Shown here in pieces: positions 9,770 to 17,935 of a stretch of DNA of 64,000 nucleotides. The position numbers were made by a program, and so were the translations under genes. The DNA comes from Bacillota bacterium (GTDB lineage Bacteria; Bacillota; DTU030; DUMP01), in NCBI GenBank assembly GCA_030154105.1, contig JASKKP010000004.1, positions 38,381 to 102,380 of the forward strand. Direction: 5' to 3'. The notes under the pieces are model-generated. The model saw nothing but the letters and a program-made list of their open reading frames with translations. It ran no database searches and was not told where the DNA came from. The number at the start of each line of letters is the position of its first letter. The stretch's first letter is position 1.

Positions 9770-9785
9770 TGGCACACCCTTTGCA
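9770..9785 (+). promoter_or_regulatory. Sigma-54 (-24/-12) promoter of the aco-like operon
   Basis: TGGCAC (9770-9775), 5 bp, TTGCA (9781-9785), identical to the consensus, with the GG and GC doublets exactly 12 bp apart. Start expected near 9796, about 90 nt before the first gene. Confidence 0.9.
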
Positions 9786-9884
9786 TGTTCTGGTTGGCAG
9801 CAGTGACTAACGGCCAGCCGCTTCCCTCATGCAAAGGAGTGCAGAAAGAAGGCCGTTTGCAGTTGTGAGGAGGTGCGATGAGTT

Positions 9885-10874
9885 TTGGAATTTTCCCAAG
9901 AACAGCTCGAGGCGTTTTATCGGACCATGTATACCATTCGCTCGTTTGAAGAAAAGATCAACGACCTCTTCTTGGCCGGAGAAATCCCCGGGTTCGTTCA
10001 CCTTTACATCGGCGAGGAAGCAGTGGCCACCGGGGTGATGGCCAACCTCAGGAAAACCGATTACATCACCAGCACTCACCGCGGCCACGGCCACACCATC
10101 GCCAAGGGTGCAGACCTCAAACGAATGATGGCCGAGATTTTCGGTAAGCGTACGGGCTATTGCCGCGGCAAGGGCGGCTCCATGCACATCGCCGATTTTT
10201 CGATCGGCATGCTCGGGGCAAACGGCGTAGTCGGCGGTGGTTTTAACCTGGCGGTAGGAGCGGCGCTGGCGGCGAAGCTTATGGGTACTGATCAGGTAGC
10301 AGTTTGTTTCTTCGGCGACGGGGCTTCCAACCGCGGCACTTTTCACGAAGGGCTAAATATGGCCGCAGTTTGGAAGTTGCCCGTAGTCTTCGTCTGCGAA
10401 AACAACCAGTATGCTTCGACCACACCTTACCGCACCACCACTTCTGTGGAAAACATCGCCGATCGGGCCATCGGTTACGGCATCCCGGGCGTGGTCGTCG
10501 ACGGCAACGACGTCTTTGCAGTCTACGAGGCCGCCCAGGCGGCCGTAGAGCGCGCCCGTTCCGGCGGCGGCCCCACCCTTCTGGAAGCCAAAACCTACCG
10601 TATCAAAGGCCACTTTGTGGGTGACCCGGAGCTGTACCGGACGCGCCAGGAAGTTGAGGAGCATCTGGAAAACGACGACCCTCTGAAGAACTTCCGGCGG
10701 CAAGTTCTGGCCGCAAGCCGGCTCAGCGAAAGGGAGTTGGCCGAGATCGAAGCCCAAGTACGGGAGGAGATCGAAGAAGCGGTAGACTTTGCCAGAAAAA
10801 GCCCCTTCCCGGCCCCTGAAGAGTTGTTTGAGGATCTCTACGTAGAAAGCGGGGAAGCTGCATGCGGGAAATAA
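9885..10874 (+). CDS. acoA: TPP-dependent 2-oxo acid/acetoin dehydrogenase E1 alpha subunit
   Basis: Alpha subunit of the thiamine-pyrophosphate-dependent E1 that cleaves the substrate and passes an acyl group to the lipoyl E2. 329 aa. The TPP/Mg motif spans residues 144-175: GDGASNRGTFHEG through the closing ENNQ. Size and features resemble AcoA of acetoin dehydrogenase more than pyruvate or branched-chain E1 alpha. The frame has a stop just upstream, so TTG at 9885, 12 nt after GAGGAGG, is the first start and agrees with family N-termini. It overlaps the beta-subunit gene by 13 bp. First gene after the sigma-54 promoter. The exact substrate is not shown by sequence. Confidence 0.88.
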   Translation: MEFSQEQLEAFYRTMYTIRSFEEKINDLFLAGEIPGFVHLYIGEEAVATGVMANLRKTDYITSTHRGHGHTIAKGADLKRMMAEIFGKRTGYCRGKGGSMHIADFSIGMLGANGVVGGGFNLAVGAALAAKLMGTDQVAVCFFGDGASNRGTFHEGLNMAAVWKLPVVFVCENNQYASTTPYRTTTSVENIADRAIGYGIPGVVVDGNDVFAVYEAAQAAVERARSGGGPTLLEAKTYRIKGHFVGDPELYRTRQEVEEHLENDDPLKNFRRQVLAASRLSERELAEIEAQVREEIEEAVDFARKSPFPAPEELFEDLYVESGEAACGK

Positions 10875-11833
10875 CTTTCGCCGAAGCCACCATGGAGGCC
10901 ATGGCCGAGGAGATGGAGCGCGACAGCCGGGTCTTCCTTATGGGGGAAGACATCGCGCGCCAGGGCGGCATTTTCGGCCAGTTTAAGGGACTTCCGCAAA
11001 AATTCGGCTTCGACCGGGTGCGCGACACCCCCATTTCCGAAACGGCCATCGTCGGTGCCGGCATAGGCGCCGCCCTGGCCGGGATGCGCCCGGTGGTGGA
11101 CATGCACTTTGTGGACTTTATCACCGTGGCCATGGATGAGGTTGTAAACCAGATGGCCAAGATCCGTTACATGTTCGGCGGCCAGTGCAAGGTCCCCATG
11201 GTTCTACGCGCCCCGGACGGCGCGGCTCGTTCCGCCGCCGCCCAGCACTCCCAGAGCCTGGAAGCCTGGTTCGTGCACGTTCCGGGGCTGAAGGTGGTCA
11301 TCCCCTCCAACCCGGCCGACGCCAAAGGGCTCTTGAAAGCCGCCATCCGGGACGACAATCCTGTGCTTTACTTTGAAAACAAGGACCTCTTCCGCATGAA
11401 GGGGCCGGTGCCGGACGGCGAGTTCCTCGTGCCCATCGGCAAAGCCAACGTGGTGCGGGAGGGTAGAGACGTCACCATCGTCTCCTACTCCATCACCCTA
11501 CACAAAGCTCTCAAAGCCGCAGACAAGCTGGCCGAGGAGGGAATTGAAGCTGAGGTGATCGACCTCAGAACCATCGTGCCCCTCGACAAAGAAACAATTT
11601 TTGCTTCGGTGAAAAAGACGAAGCACCTGGTAATCGCCCACGAGGCCACGAAGAACGGCGGCGTAGGGTCGGAAGTGGCCGCGGTGGTGGCCGAAGAAAT
11701 GATCGATTACCTGGACGGGCCTATTAAGCGCGTCGGGGCCAAGTTCGTGCCCATTCCGTTCAGCCCTGCCCTGGAGCCCCTGATGCTGCCGCAGATAGAA
11801 GACATCGTAGCTGCGGTGAAGGAAATCTGTTAG
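10862..11833 (+). CDS. acoB: TPP-dependent 2-oxo acid/acetoin dehydrogenase E1 beta subunit
   Basis: Beta subunit pairing with the preceding alpha subunit to form the heterotetrameric E1. 323 aa, full length. Typical features are EAMAEEMERDSRVFLMGEDIA near the N-terminus (with the conserved TPP-activating glutamate region), the DTPISE motif, and a C-terminal transketolase-like domain (EVIDLRTIVPLD). The ATG at 10862 lies inside the end of acoA, indicating translational coupling. A 141-bp gap follows before the TRAP binding protein. Confidence 0.9.
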   Translation: MREITFAEATMEAMAEEMERDSRVFLMGEDIARQGGIFGQFKGLPQKFGFDRVRDTPISETAIVGAGIGAALAGMRPVVDMHFVDFITVAMDEVVNQMAKIRYMFGGQCKVPMVLRAPDGAARSAAAQHSQSLEAWFVHVPGLKVVIPSNPADAKGLLKAAIRDDNPVLYFENKDLFRMKGPVPDGEFLVPIGKANVVREGRDVTIVSYSITLHKALKAADKLAEEGIEAEVIDLRTIVPLDKETIFASVKKTKHLVIAHEATKNGGVGSEVAAVVAEEMIDYLDGPIKRVGAKFVPIPFSPALEPLMLPQIEDIVAAVKEIC

Positions 11834-11940
11834 TGCCTGCCGGTCCTAGCCCGCTCGCGAAAGGGGGTATGCATAGCCGGAAGCTTAACTTGAGGTGCAA
11901 GTCAGGGGGTCATGGGTTTCGCCGAGGATAGCGGAGAAAA

Positions 11941-11974
11941 AGGAGGTGAAGCACCCGAGTGCCGGGTGCGCAGA
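11941..11974 (+). promoter_or_regulatory. dctP ribosome site with a hairpin in the spacer
   Basis: The only strong Shine-Dalgarno sequence (AGGAGGTGA, 11941-11949) is about 28 nt from the DctP ATG at 11975, too far for normal use. The gap is mostly filled by a perfect 7-bp hairpin (GCACCCG / CGGGTGC, loop AGTGC, 11951-11969). When folded, the effective spacing falls to about 9 nt. An in-frame GTG at 11966 sits within the hairpin. Confidence 0.55.
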
Positions 11975-13042
11975 ATGGAAAAATCGATTCGCCGTGTTCT
12001 GGCCGTAGCCGCCATTTTGGCTCTCCTCGTCCTCACTGCCGGCTGCAGTGGCGGGGGGAGTAAACCGGCAGGCGAAAAACCAGCCGGAAGCGGTGGTACC
12101 CCGCAGCTTAAGAGCGAGTACAAGCTCACCATGAACGTGGCTCCTGAAACAAAATGGGGTCAGGGCGGTATGAAGTTCGCCGAGCTCGCCAAGGAGTACA
12201 CAGGCGGTAAGGTAAACATCAAGGTTTACCCCAACGCCATGCTTACCGGCGGCGATCAGATGCGCCAGGTAGAAATGGTACAGAGCGGGGCCATCGACTT
12301 CATGCTCAACTCCACCATCAACATAGCCCCCACCATTCCTGAGTTTGACGTCTTCGGTCTGCCTTTCCTTTTCCCGAGTTATGAGGCTGTTGATGCCGCC
12401 ATCGAGGCCGACGCCGCTGACCCGCTCTTTAAGGCCCTAGAGAAGTACAACATGGTAGGCCTAGCCTGGGGCGAGAATGGTTTTCGCGAGGTGACGAACA
12501 ACAAGCGTCCCATCAAGACGCCGGATGACTTTAAGGGCCTGAAGATGCGCGTAGTCACTCCCATGTACATCGACATTATGCGCGCTCTGGGAGCTAACGC
12601 CATCTCCATGAACTGGGGCGAAGTTTTCACCGCGTTGCAACAGGGAACCATCGACGGCCAAGAGAACCCAATTGTAGGCATCATCATCCCCACCAAGATC
12701 TACGAGGTGCAAAAATATCTTACCAACTGGCACTATTCGTACGACGCTCTCGCGCTGGCCGTCAACAAGGACGTCTGGAACAGCTTCCCGCCGGACATCC
12801 AGGAACAGCTAAAGAAGGCCGCCGTGGACGCCATGGCCTACCAGAAGAAAATCAGCCGTGAGGGACTCGCCGAGGGCATTGAGTTCTTGAAGCAAAAGGG
12901 TATGACTATAACCGATCTGACACCCGAAGAGGTTGCAGCCTTTAAGGAAAAGGTCAAGTCCGTGTATGACAAGTACGCCCAGAAGGTCGGCCTCGACATC
13001 GTTAAGGGCTTCGAAGACGCCGTAGCCAAAGCGGCGAAGTAA
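11975..13042 (+). CDS. dctP: TRAP transporter substrate-binding lipoprotein DctP
   Basis: Extracytoplasmic binding protein of a TRAP carrier, delivering an organic acid to DctQM. ATG at 11975 gives 355 aa with a lipoprotein signal (VLAVAAILALLVLTAGC; Cys about 24) and a Gly/Pro-rich linker. The DctP fold follows, with the family region KGLKMRVV near residue 190; its arginine normally binds the substrate carboxylate. The MNWGEVFTALQQGTIDGQENP segment is characteristic. Located between E1 beta and the membrane subunits in the sigma-54 operon, so the imported acid is probably the source of the dehydrogenase substrate. Ligand unknown. Confidence 0.92.
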   Translation: MEKSIRRVLAVAAILALLVLTAGCSGGGSKPAGEKPAGSGGTPQLKSEYKLTMNVAPETKWGQGGMKFAELAKEYTGGKVNIKVYPNAMLTGGDQMRQVEMVQSGAIDFMLNSTINIAPTIPEFDVFGLPFLFPSYEAVDAAIEADAADPLFKALEKYNMVGLAWGENGFREVTNNKRPIKTPDDFKGLKMRVVTPMYIDIMRALGANAISMNWGEVFTALQQGTIDGQENPIVGIIIPTKIYEVQKYLTNWHYSYDALALAVNKDVWNSFPPDIQEQLKKAAVDAMAYQKKISREGLAEGIEFLKQKGMTITDLTPEEVAAFKEKVKSVYDKYAQKVGLDIVKGFEDAVAKAAK

Positions 13043-13055
13043 CCCTAAGCCGTCT

Positions 13056-13086
13056 CGGGGGTGCTCCCGGCTGGGCACCCCCCTTT
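13056..13086 (+). promoter_or_regulatory. Hairpin between dctP and dctQ
   Basis: GGGGGTGC / GCACCCCC stem with a 10-nt loop followed by CCCTTTCC, without a long T run. It may be a partial terminator or 3' stabiliser that lets the binding protein outnumber the membrane subunits, as is common in binding-protein operons. Confidence 0.55.
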
Positions 13087-13103
13087 CCTCCGCAAGCTAG
13101 GTT

Positions 13104-13607
13104 GTGAAAGGGTGGAAACTCGTGTGGAATATCCTGGATAAGGTGGAAGAGTACCTTTGCGCCATACTCCTCTTTTTTATTAGTGTTCTTACCTTTCTCA
13201 ATGTAATCGTGCGTTATCTCAGCAACGGCTCTCTGGCCTTTACCGAGGAGCTGGTGGTTAATCTATTCGTCTGGATCACAGTTCTCGGCGGAGCCATTGC
13301 CTTCCGCAAACGGGCACATCTGGGGGTAACTTTCCTTACCTATCTGCTTCCTGCGCGCTGGCAAAAGGCTGTGGCCGTGCTCTCCGGCGTTGCCGGCGTT
13401 GTGCTCTTCGTGCTCCTTTTCGTTCAGGGAGTAGGCATGGTAGTCCAAGAGTACCAAAACCAAATGACCACTTATTCTATGGCCCTCCCCATGTGGATCT
13501 TCGGTCTGGCCGTCCCCTTTGGGGCGCTTATTATGCTTTTACGGGTGATTCAGGCAGCCTGGGAAGAGGTACGAGAACTCGGAACCCGTGAAAAAAGCAA
13601 TGGCTGA
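13104..13607 (+). CDS. dctQ: TRAP transporter small membrane subunit DctQ
   Basis: Small four-helix membrane protein that bridges the binding protein and DctM. 167 aa with hydrophobic segments around residues 12-34, 47-65, 88-110 and 128-148, and the family features NVIVRY and FTEELVVNLFVW. GTG at 13104 is given; GTG at 13122 has a better-placed ribosome site (GGGTGG) and would shorten the protein by six residues. It ends 18 bp before dctM. Confidence 0.88.
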   Translation: MKGWKLVWNILDKVEEYLCAILLFFISVLTFLNVIVRYLSNGSLAFTEELVVNLFVWITVLGGAIAFRKRAHLGVTFLTYLLPARWQKAVAVLSGVAGVVLFVLLFVQGVGMVVQEYQNQMTTYSMALPMWIFGLAVPFGALIMLLRVIQAAWEEVRELGTREKSNG

Positions 13608-13625
13608 GCGTGCGGAGGTGTTAGT

Positions 13626-14918
13626 GTGTCCCTCGCAATCGATCCAGGAGTGCTCCTTCTTGGGCTCTTTTTCGTGCTGGTCTTTTTGCGCGTCCCTATC
13701 GCGGTGTCGTTAGGCCTGGCCGGCATGACCGTGATCTCGCTCACTGGGCTCGGCACACAGATGTTCGCCCCGGTCTTTTTTGCCAACATCTCCAAGTTCT
13801 CGCTGCTCGCCATCCCTTTCTTCATTTTGGCCGGTGTACTCATGGGGAAGGTGGGCATTTCGGATAAAATCATCCGACTTATCTCCCTCCTCGTGGGACC
13901 GGTTCGCGGCGGCCTCGCCATCGTTACGGTGATCGCCGCCCTCTTCTGGGGCGCCGTCTCCGGCTCCGGCCCGGCCACGGTAGCCGCCCTCGGAACTATC
14001 CTAATTCCCGGCATGGTCAAGGCCGGCTACGACAGGGGGTTCGCTGCGGCCCTGATGTCAGCGGCCAGCGGCCTCGCCATCATTATTCCGCCCAGCATTG
14101 CTTTCGTCGTTTACGGGGTGATCACGGGGGCATCCATAGGCCAACTCTTTATTGCCGGCATCCTTCCGGGCATCTTAGTAGGCATCTTCCTTATCATCGT
14201 CGCCTTCTTGATCTCGGTGGTGCGCGGCTACGGCGGCGACCGCTTCGGGAAACTCGCCGAATTGTGGCAGGCATTTAAAGAGGCCTTTTGGGGACTACTT
14301 GCCCCGGTTATTATCTTGGGCGGCATATACGGTGGTGTCTTCACCCCTACCGAAGCGGCAGCCGTGGCCATCTTCTACGGTCTTTTCGTGGGAATTTTCA
14401 TCTACCGTACAGTCACCTGGCAGAGCCTCTACGACCTCTTGGTGGAATCCAGCGTATCCTCGGCGGTAGTGATGCTGGTGGTGGCCTTTGCCGGGATCTT
14501 CGCCTGGGCCATGACCACCCTGGGGGTGGTAGAGAAGATCTCCCAGTTTGCCATCAGCCTCACCTCCAACCAGTTCGTGCTGCTTCTTATCCTCAACGTG
14601 ATTCTCTTCCTCGCCGGCATGCTCCTCGATGCCATCTCCATTTATTACCTGCTCCTCCCTCTCCTTATGCCGGTGATGGCCCACTTCGGTTGGGACCCAG
14701 TCTGGTTCGGCGTGATGATGACGGTAAACCTGGCCATCGGCCAGATTACACCGCCGGTGGCGGTGAACCTCTACGTCGGTGCCAATATCGCCCGCATCTC
14801 GATAGACGAAATCTCCCGGGCCGTGATTCCGTTCGTTGTCGCCGCTTTCCTGGCTCTTGTGGTCATCACCTACGTACCGAGCATTTCCCTCTGGCTCCCG
14901 AGCCTCATGGCGAAGTAA
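13626..14918 (+). CDS. dctM: TRAP transporter large permease DctM
   Basis: Sodium-coupled TRAP permease of 430 aa with about twelve hydrophobic segments. Family stretches include FFILAGVLMGKVGIS, WGAVSGSGPATVAALG, YGGVFTPTEAAAVA and ITPPVAVNLYVG. GTG at 13626 follows GGAGGTG. The complete dctPQM set is present and in the usual order. Ends 29 bp before the dehydrogenase gene. Confidence 0.94.
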   Translation: MSLAIDPGVLLLGLFFVLVFLRVPIAVSLGLAGMTVISLTGLGTQMFAPVFFANISKFSLLAIPFFILAGVLMGKVGISDKIIRLISLLVGPVRGGLAIVTVIAALFWGAVSGSGPATVAALGTILIPGMVKAGYDRGFAAALMSAASGLAIIIPPSIAFVVYGVITGASIGQLFIAGILPGILVGIFLIIVAFLISVVRGYGGDRFGKLAELWQAFKEAFWGLLAPVIILGGIYGGVFTPTEAAAVAIFYGLFVGIFIYRTVTWQSLYDLLVESSVSSAVVMLVVAFAGIFAWAMTTLGVVEKISQFAISLTSNQFVLLLILNVILFLAGMLLDAISIYYLLLPLLMPVMAHFGWDPVWFGVMMTVNLAIGQITPPVAVNLYVGANIARISIDEISRAVIPFVVAAFLALVVITYVPSISLWLPSLMAK

Positions 14919-14947
14919 CCTTAAAGTAGCCCGAAAGGAGACGCCCT

Positions 14948-16003
14948 ATGCCTCGTATGTCCGCTGTGGTTAAGGAAGGCACCGGCCCGGGAGCGCGTCT
15001 CATTGAGCGCGACATCCCTTCTGCCGGCCCCGGCGAGGTGATCATCCGGGTACGTGCAGCGGCCATTTGTGGCACCGACGTGCACATTTACGAATGGAAC
15101 CGTTGGGCTGAAAATGCAGGTATCAAACTGCCTATCATTCTGGGCCACGAGTGTGCCGGAGATGTAGTAGAAGTTGGAAGCGGCGTCAACAATCTGGCCA
15201 CTGGTGATCGGGTGGCCGTGGACACCCACATTCCCTGCGGTACCTGCCGCCTCTGCCAAACCGGGCGACAGCACATCTGCCAGAACCTCAAGCTCTTTGG
15301 TGTCCACACTGAAGGGTGTTTTGCTCAATACGCCCGCGTTCCTGCCGCCTGCGTGCGGCGCCTTCCACGAGAAATTGCGTACGAAATTGGCGCTCTCTTT
15401 GAGCCTCTGGGTACGGCCCTTCGCGGTGCACAGGCTTTAGAACCGGCCGGCAAGACCGTGGCCGTGATCGGTTGCGGACCCATCGGCCTCTTCGCTCTAG
15501 CTTCGCTGCGCGCCTTGGGCGCCGCTCGAACCATTGCCATTGATGTCAGCCCGGCAAGGCTTGAACTCGCAACAAAGTTAGGAGCGGATTTTCTGGTTAA
15601 CCCGGCTCAGAGCAACCCGGTAGCCGCCCTTAGAGCATTGACCGATGGCTACGGCGTAGATGCGTTTATCGAGGCCTCCGGCAATGCAACGGCCGTGCGC
15701 CAGGCCTTTCAGGCCCTAATGAAAGGCGGCCGGGCGGCTCTGATCGGCCTTCCTGGAAGAACCCTTGAACTTGACGTGGGGTCGGACGTCGTCTTCAAAG
15801 AAGCCACTATCTTCGGTATTCACGGGCGACTTATGTTCGCCACGTGGGAAATTATGCAGAATCTGGTAGTGAACGGCCGCCTTCAGGTGGAATCCGTGAT
15901 CACACAACGCCTCCCGCTTCAGGATTTTGCCGCCGGCATGGAACTGGCCCGTTCGAGCTCTGCCGGCAAGGTGATCCTTCTACCCTGGGAGGGAGAGCAA
16001 TGA
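14948..16003 (+). CDS. Zinc-dependent alcohol dehydrogenase, L-threonine 3-dehydrogenase-like
   Basis: Medium-chain NAD-dependent dehydrogenase of 351 aa. Catalytic zinc region AAICGTDVHIYEWNRW and GHECAG; structural-zinc cysteines in CGTCRLCQTGRQHIC; Rossmann motif VIGCGPIGLFAL near residue 172. The WNRW insertion and the HGRLMFATW segment are typical of TDH (E. coli has YGREMFETW). TDH oxidises the 3-hydroxyl of threonine; in this operon it may oxidise a 2- or 3-hydroxy acid or diol brought in by the TRAP carrier to the keto compound cleaved by the E1/E2/E3 complex (inference). It overlaps the next gene by ATGA. Confidence 0.85.
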   Translation: MPRMSAVVKEGTGPGARLIERDIPSAGPGEVIIRVRAAAICGTDVHIYEWNRWAENAGIKLPIILGHECAGDVVEVGSGVNNLATGDRVAVDTHIPCGTCRLCQTGRQHICQNLKLFGVHTEGCFAQYARVPAACVRRLPREIAYEIGALFEPLGTALRGAQALEPAGKTVAVIGCGPIGLFALASLRALGAARTIAIDVSPARLELATKLGADFLVNPAQSNPVAALRALTDGYGVDAFIEASGNATAVRQAFQALMKGGRAALIGLPGRTLELDVGSDVVFKEATIFGIHGRLMFATWEIMQNLVVNGRLQVESVITQRLPLQDFAAGMELARSSSAGKVILLPWEGEQ

Positions 16004-16479
16004 ACGGGCGCTTTGTCTGCGTGTCCGCCCGGTCGGGGCGCGTTCTCGTCGGGCGCCTCCTCCCCGGCGCGGATCTCGTCCCAGAGCTCGCCGCGCTCTG
16101 TGCCTCTTGTGGTTTTGCAGCCGGAGCTGTCGTCTCCATGGTCGGCAGCCTTGCTCAGGCTACCTACTTTTCCGTGCTTCCCGCTCCAGACACCCCCTGC
16201 GGCCTCGTCTATACCGATCCCGTGACGGTGCCGGGGCCTCTCGAGATTATGAGCGCGCAGGGCACGGTGGGACAAGATGAGGCAGGCAATGTAACCGTGC
16301 ACCTTCATGCCGCCGTCATGGACGGCGCCGGGCGCGGGTACGGCGGACACTTGGCTGCGGTCGGCAATATCGTGGCCGCGACCGTGGAGGTCTTTCTGTT
16401 GGAAACGGAGGGCGTAACGCTCAGGCGCCGCTACGATTCAAAGACGGGTTTCACTCTCTTTTCCCCCGCGCGTCCTTAA
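16000..16479 (+). CDS. PPC (DUF296) domain protein
   Basis: 159 aa spanning a single PPC domain, the trimeric fold also found in plant AT-hook proteins. The metal-binding signature HLHAAV followed by GGHL is present, and GRVLVGRLLPGADLVPEL opens the domain. Bacterial stand-alone versions have no established activity. ATG at 16000 overlaps the stop of the dehydrogenase (ATGA) and has GGGAGG upstream; frames extending further 5' are artefacts. Tight coupling inside the operon suggests a catabolic or regulatory role for the imported substrate. Confidence 0.8.
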   Translation: MNGRFVCVSARSGRVLVGRLLPGADLVPELAALCASCGFAAGAVVSMVGSLAQATYFSVLPAPDTPCGLVYTDPVTVPGPLEIMSAQGTVGQDEAGNVTVHLHAAVMDGAGRGYGGHLAAVGNIVAATVEVFLLETEGVTLRRRYDSKTGFTLFSPARP

Positions 16480-16523
16480 AGTGCGCGTCTTATCCTAAAT
16501 AATGGAAAGGAAGCATTGCTACC

Positions 16524-17861
16524 ATGGCCAGCATTGTCACCATGCCCAAGCTCGGGCTCACCATGACCGAAGGCACTATCACCAAGTGGCTGAAACAGGT
16601 CGGAGACGAAGTGAAAAAGGGCGACCTCCTTTTTGAGGTAGCCACAGACAAGATCACCAACCGGGTGGAGGCCCTGGAAGAAGGAATCCTGCGGAAAATA
16701 ATCGCCCCAGAGGGCACCACTTTGCCGGTAGGAGCTCCTGTAGCCATCCTGGCCGCCCGGGACGAACTTCTCCCGGCAGTTCCCGGGATAGAAGACGTCC
16801 CGGCCGGGCAGGCCACCCCGCCGGCTTCCCCCGCGCGGCCGACAGAGCCGCCCACACCTGCCGCGGATTCGGAAGTCAAAGCCTCGCCCGCGGCTAAGAA
16901 GCTGGCCCGGGAACGCGGTGTCGATCTAGCGGAGGTGCGTCCTACCCGTCCGGACGGCCGCATCGTCGAGCAGGACGTCCTCGCCTATTTAGAGCAGAAG
17001 GCAAAGGCGCAGCAAGAAAAGGTGGCGCAGCCAGAGACCCCCTCGGCTGCTCCCCTGCGCGCCACCCCGGTGGCAGAGCGCCTGGCCAAGGAACTCGGTA
17101 TTGACATGAGCAAGATAGCAGCTTCGGGCCGCATCGGGAAAGAGGACGTCTTCCGCGCTTTCCTGGCCGCACAGGAAGAGGCCGCGCCTCGTGAGCAGCG
17201 TGAGCCGCTGGCCGGGATGCGTAAGATTATTGCCCGGCGCATGGCCGAGAGTAAACGCACGGCGCCGCACGTCACCATCAACATGGAGGTCGATATGTCC
17301 CGCGTCAAGAACTTGCGCGAGGCACTTAAGGCCCAGGATAAGAAAGTCTCCTTCAACGACATCGTCGTCCTCGCAGCCGCACGGGCCCTGCGCGAGTTTC
17401 CGGTGGTGAACGCCACCATTACCGAGGCAGAAATCATCTACCATAGCGCCATCCATATCGGCGTCGCCGTAGCCCTGGAGGACGGGCTTATCGTGCCGGT
17501 GGTCAAGAATGCCGACCAGAAGACCCTGCTCGCCCTGTCCGAGGAAGTTAAGGATCTCGCCGCCCGGGCCCGTGCAGGAAAACTCTCGCCCGATGAGGCC
17601 AGCGGAAGTACTTTCACCGTGACCAACCTCGGCATGTACGGCGTGGACAGCTTCACCCCCATCATCAACCAACCGGAAAGCGCCATCCTGGGCGTGAACC
17701 GCATCGCCGAAAAGCCAGTGGTGGTGGAAGGCAACATCGCGATCCGGCCCATGATGAACCTCAGCCTGTCCTTTGACCACCGGCTCATCGACGGAGCCTT
17801 GGCAGCCCGATTCTTGGCCCGCGTGAAGGCCTACTTGGAAAAGCCTGCACTGATGCTGTAG
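16524..17861 (+). CDS. acoC: Dihydrolipoamide acyltransferase E2 component
   Basis: Core of the dehydrogenase complex, taking the acyl group from E1 on a lipoyl arm and passing it to CoA. 445 aa: lipoyl domain 1-76 with the modified lysine in the TDK motif (Lys43), Pro/Ala linker, two consecutive peripheral-subunit-binding domains (about 118-155 and 175-212), and the CoA acyltransferase domain from 225 with the C-terminal active-site motif DHRLIDG (His419, Asp423). Two E1/E3-binding domains in one E2 is less usual than one. Start ATG 16524. E3 follows after 74 bp. Confidence 0.92.
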   Translation: MASIVTMPKLGLTMTEGTITKWLKQVGDEVKKGDLLFEVATDKITNRVEALEEGILRKIIAPEGTTLPVGAPVAILAARDELLPAVPGIEDVPAGQATPPASPARPTEPPTPAADSEVKASPAAKKLARERGVDLAEVRPTRPDGRIVEQDVLAYLEQKAKAQQEKVAQPETPSAAPLRATPVAERLAKELGIDMSKIAASGRIGKEDVFRAFLAAQEEAAPREQREPLAGMRKIIARRMAESKRTAPHVTINMEVDMSRVKNLREALKAQDKKVSFNDIVVLAAARALREFPVVNATITEAEIIYHSAIHIGVAVALEDGLIVPVVKNADQKTLLALSEEVKDLAARARAGKLSPDEASGSTFTVTNLGMYGVDSFTPIINQPESAILGVNRIAEKPVVVEGNIAIRPMMNLSLSFDHRLIDGALAARFLARVKAYLEKPALML

Positions 17862-17935
17862 AGGAAACTTCACCTGAGAAATCGCGTTAGATCTCTCGCG
17901 GGAAGAAGATACTCATCGCCTGAGGGGGACACTAA

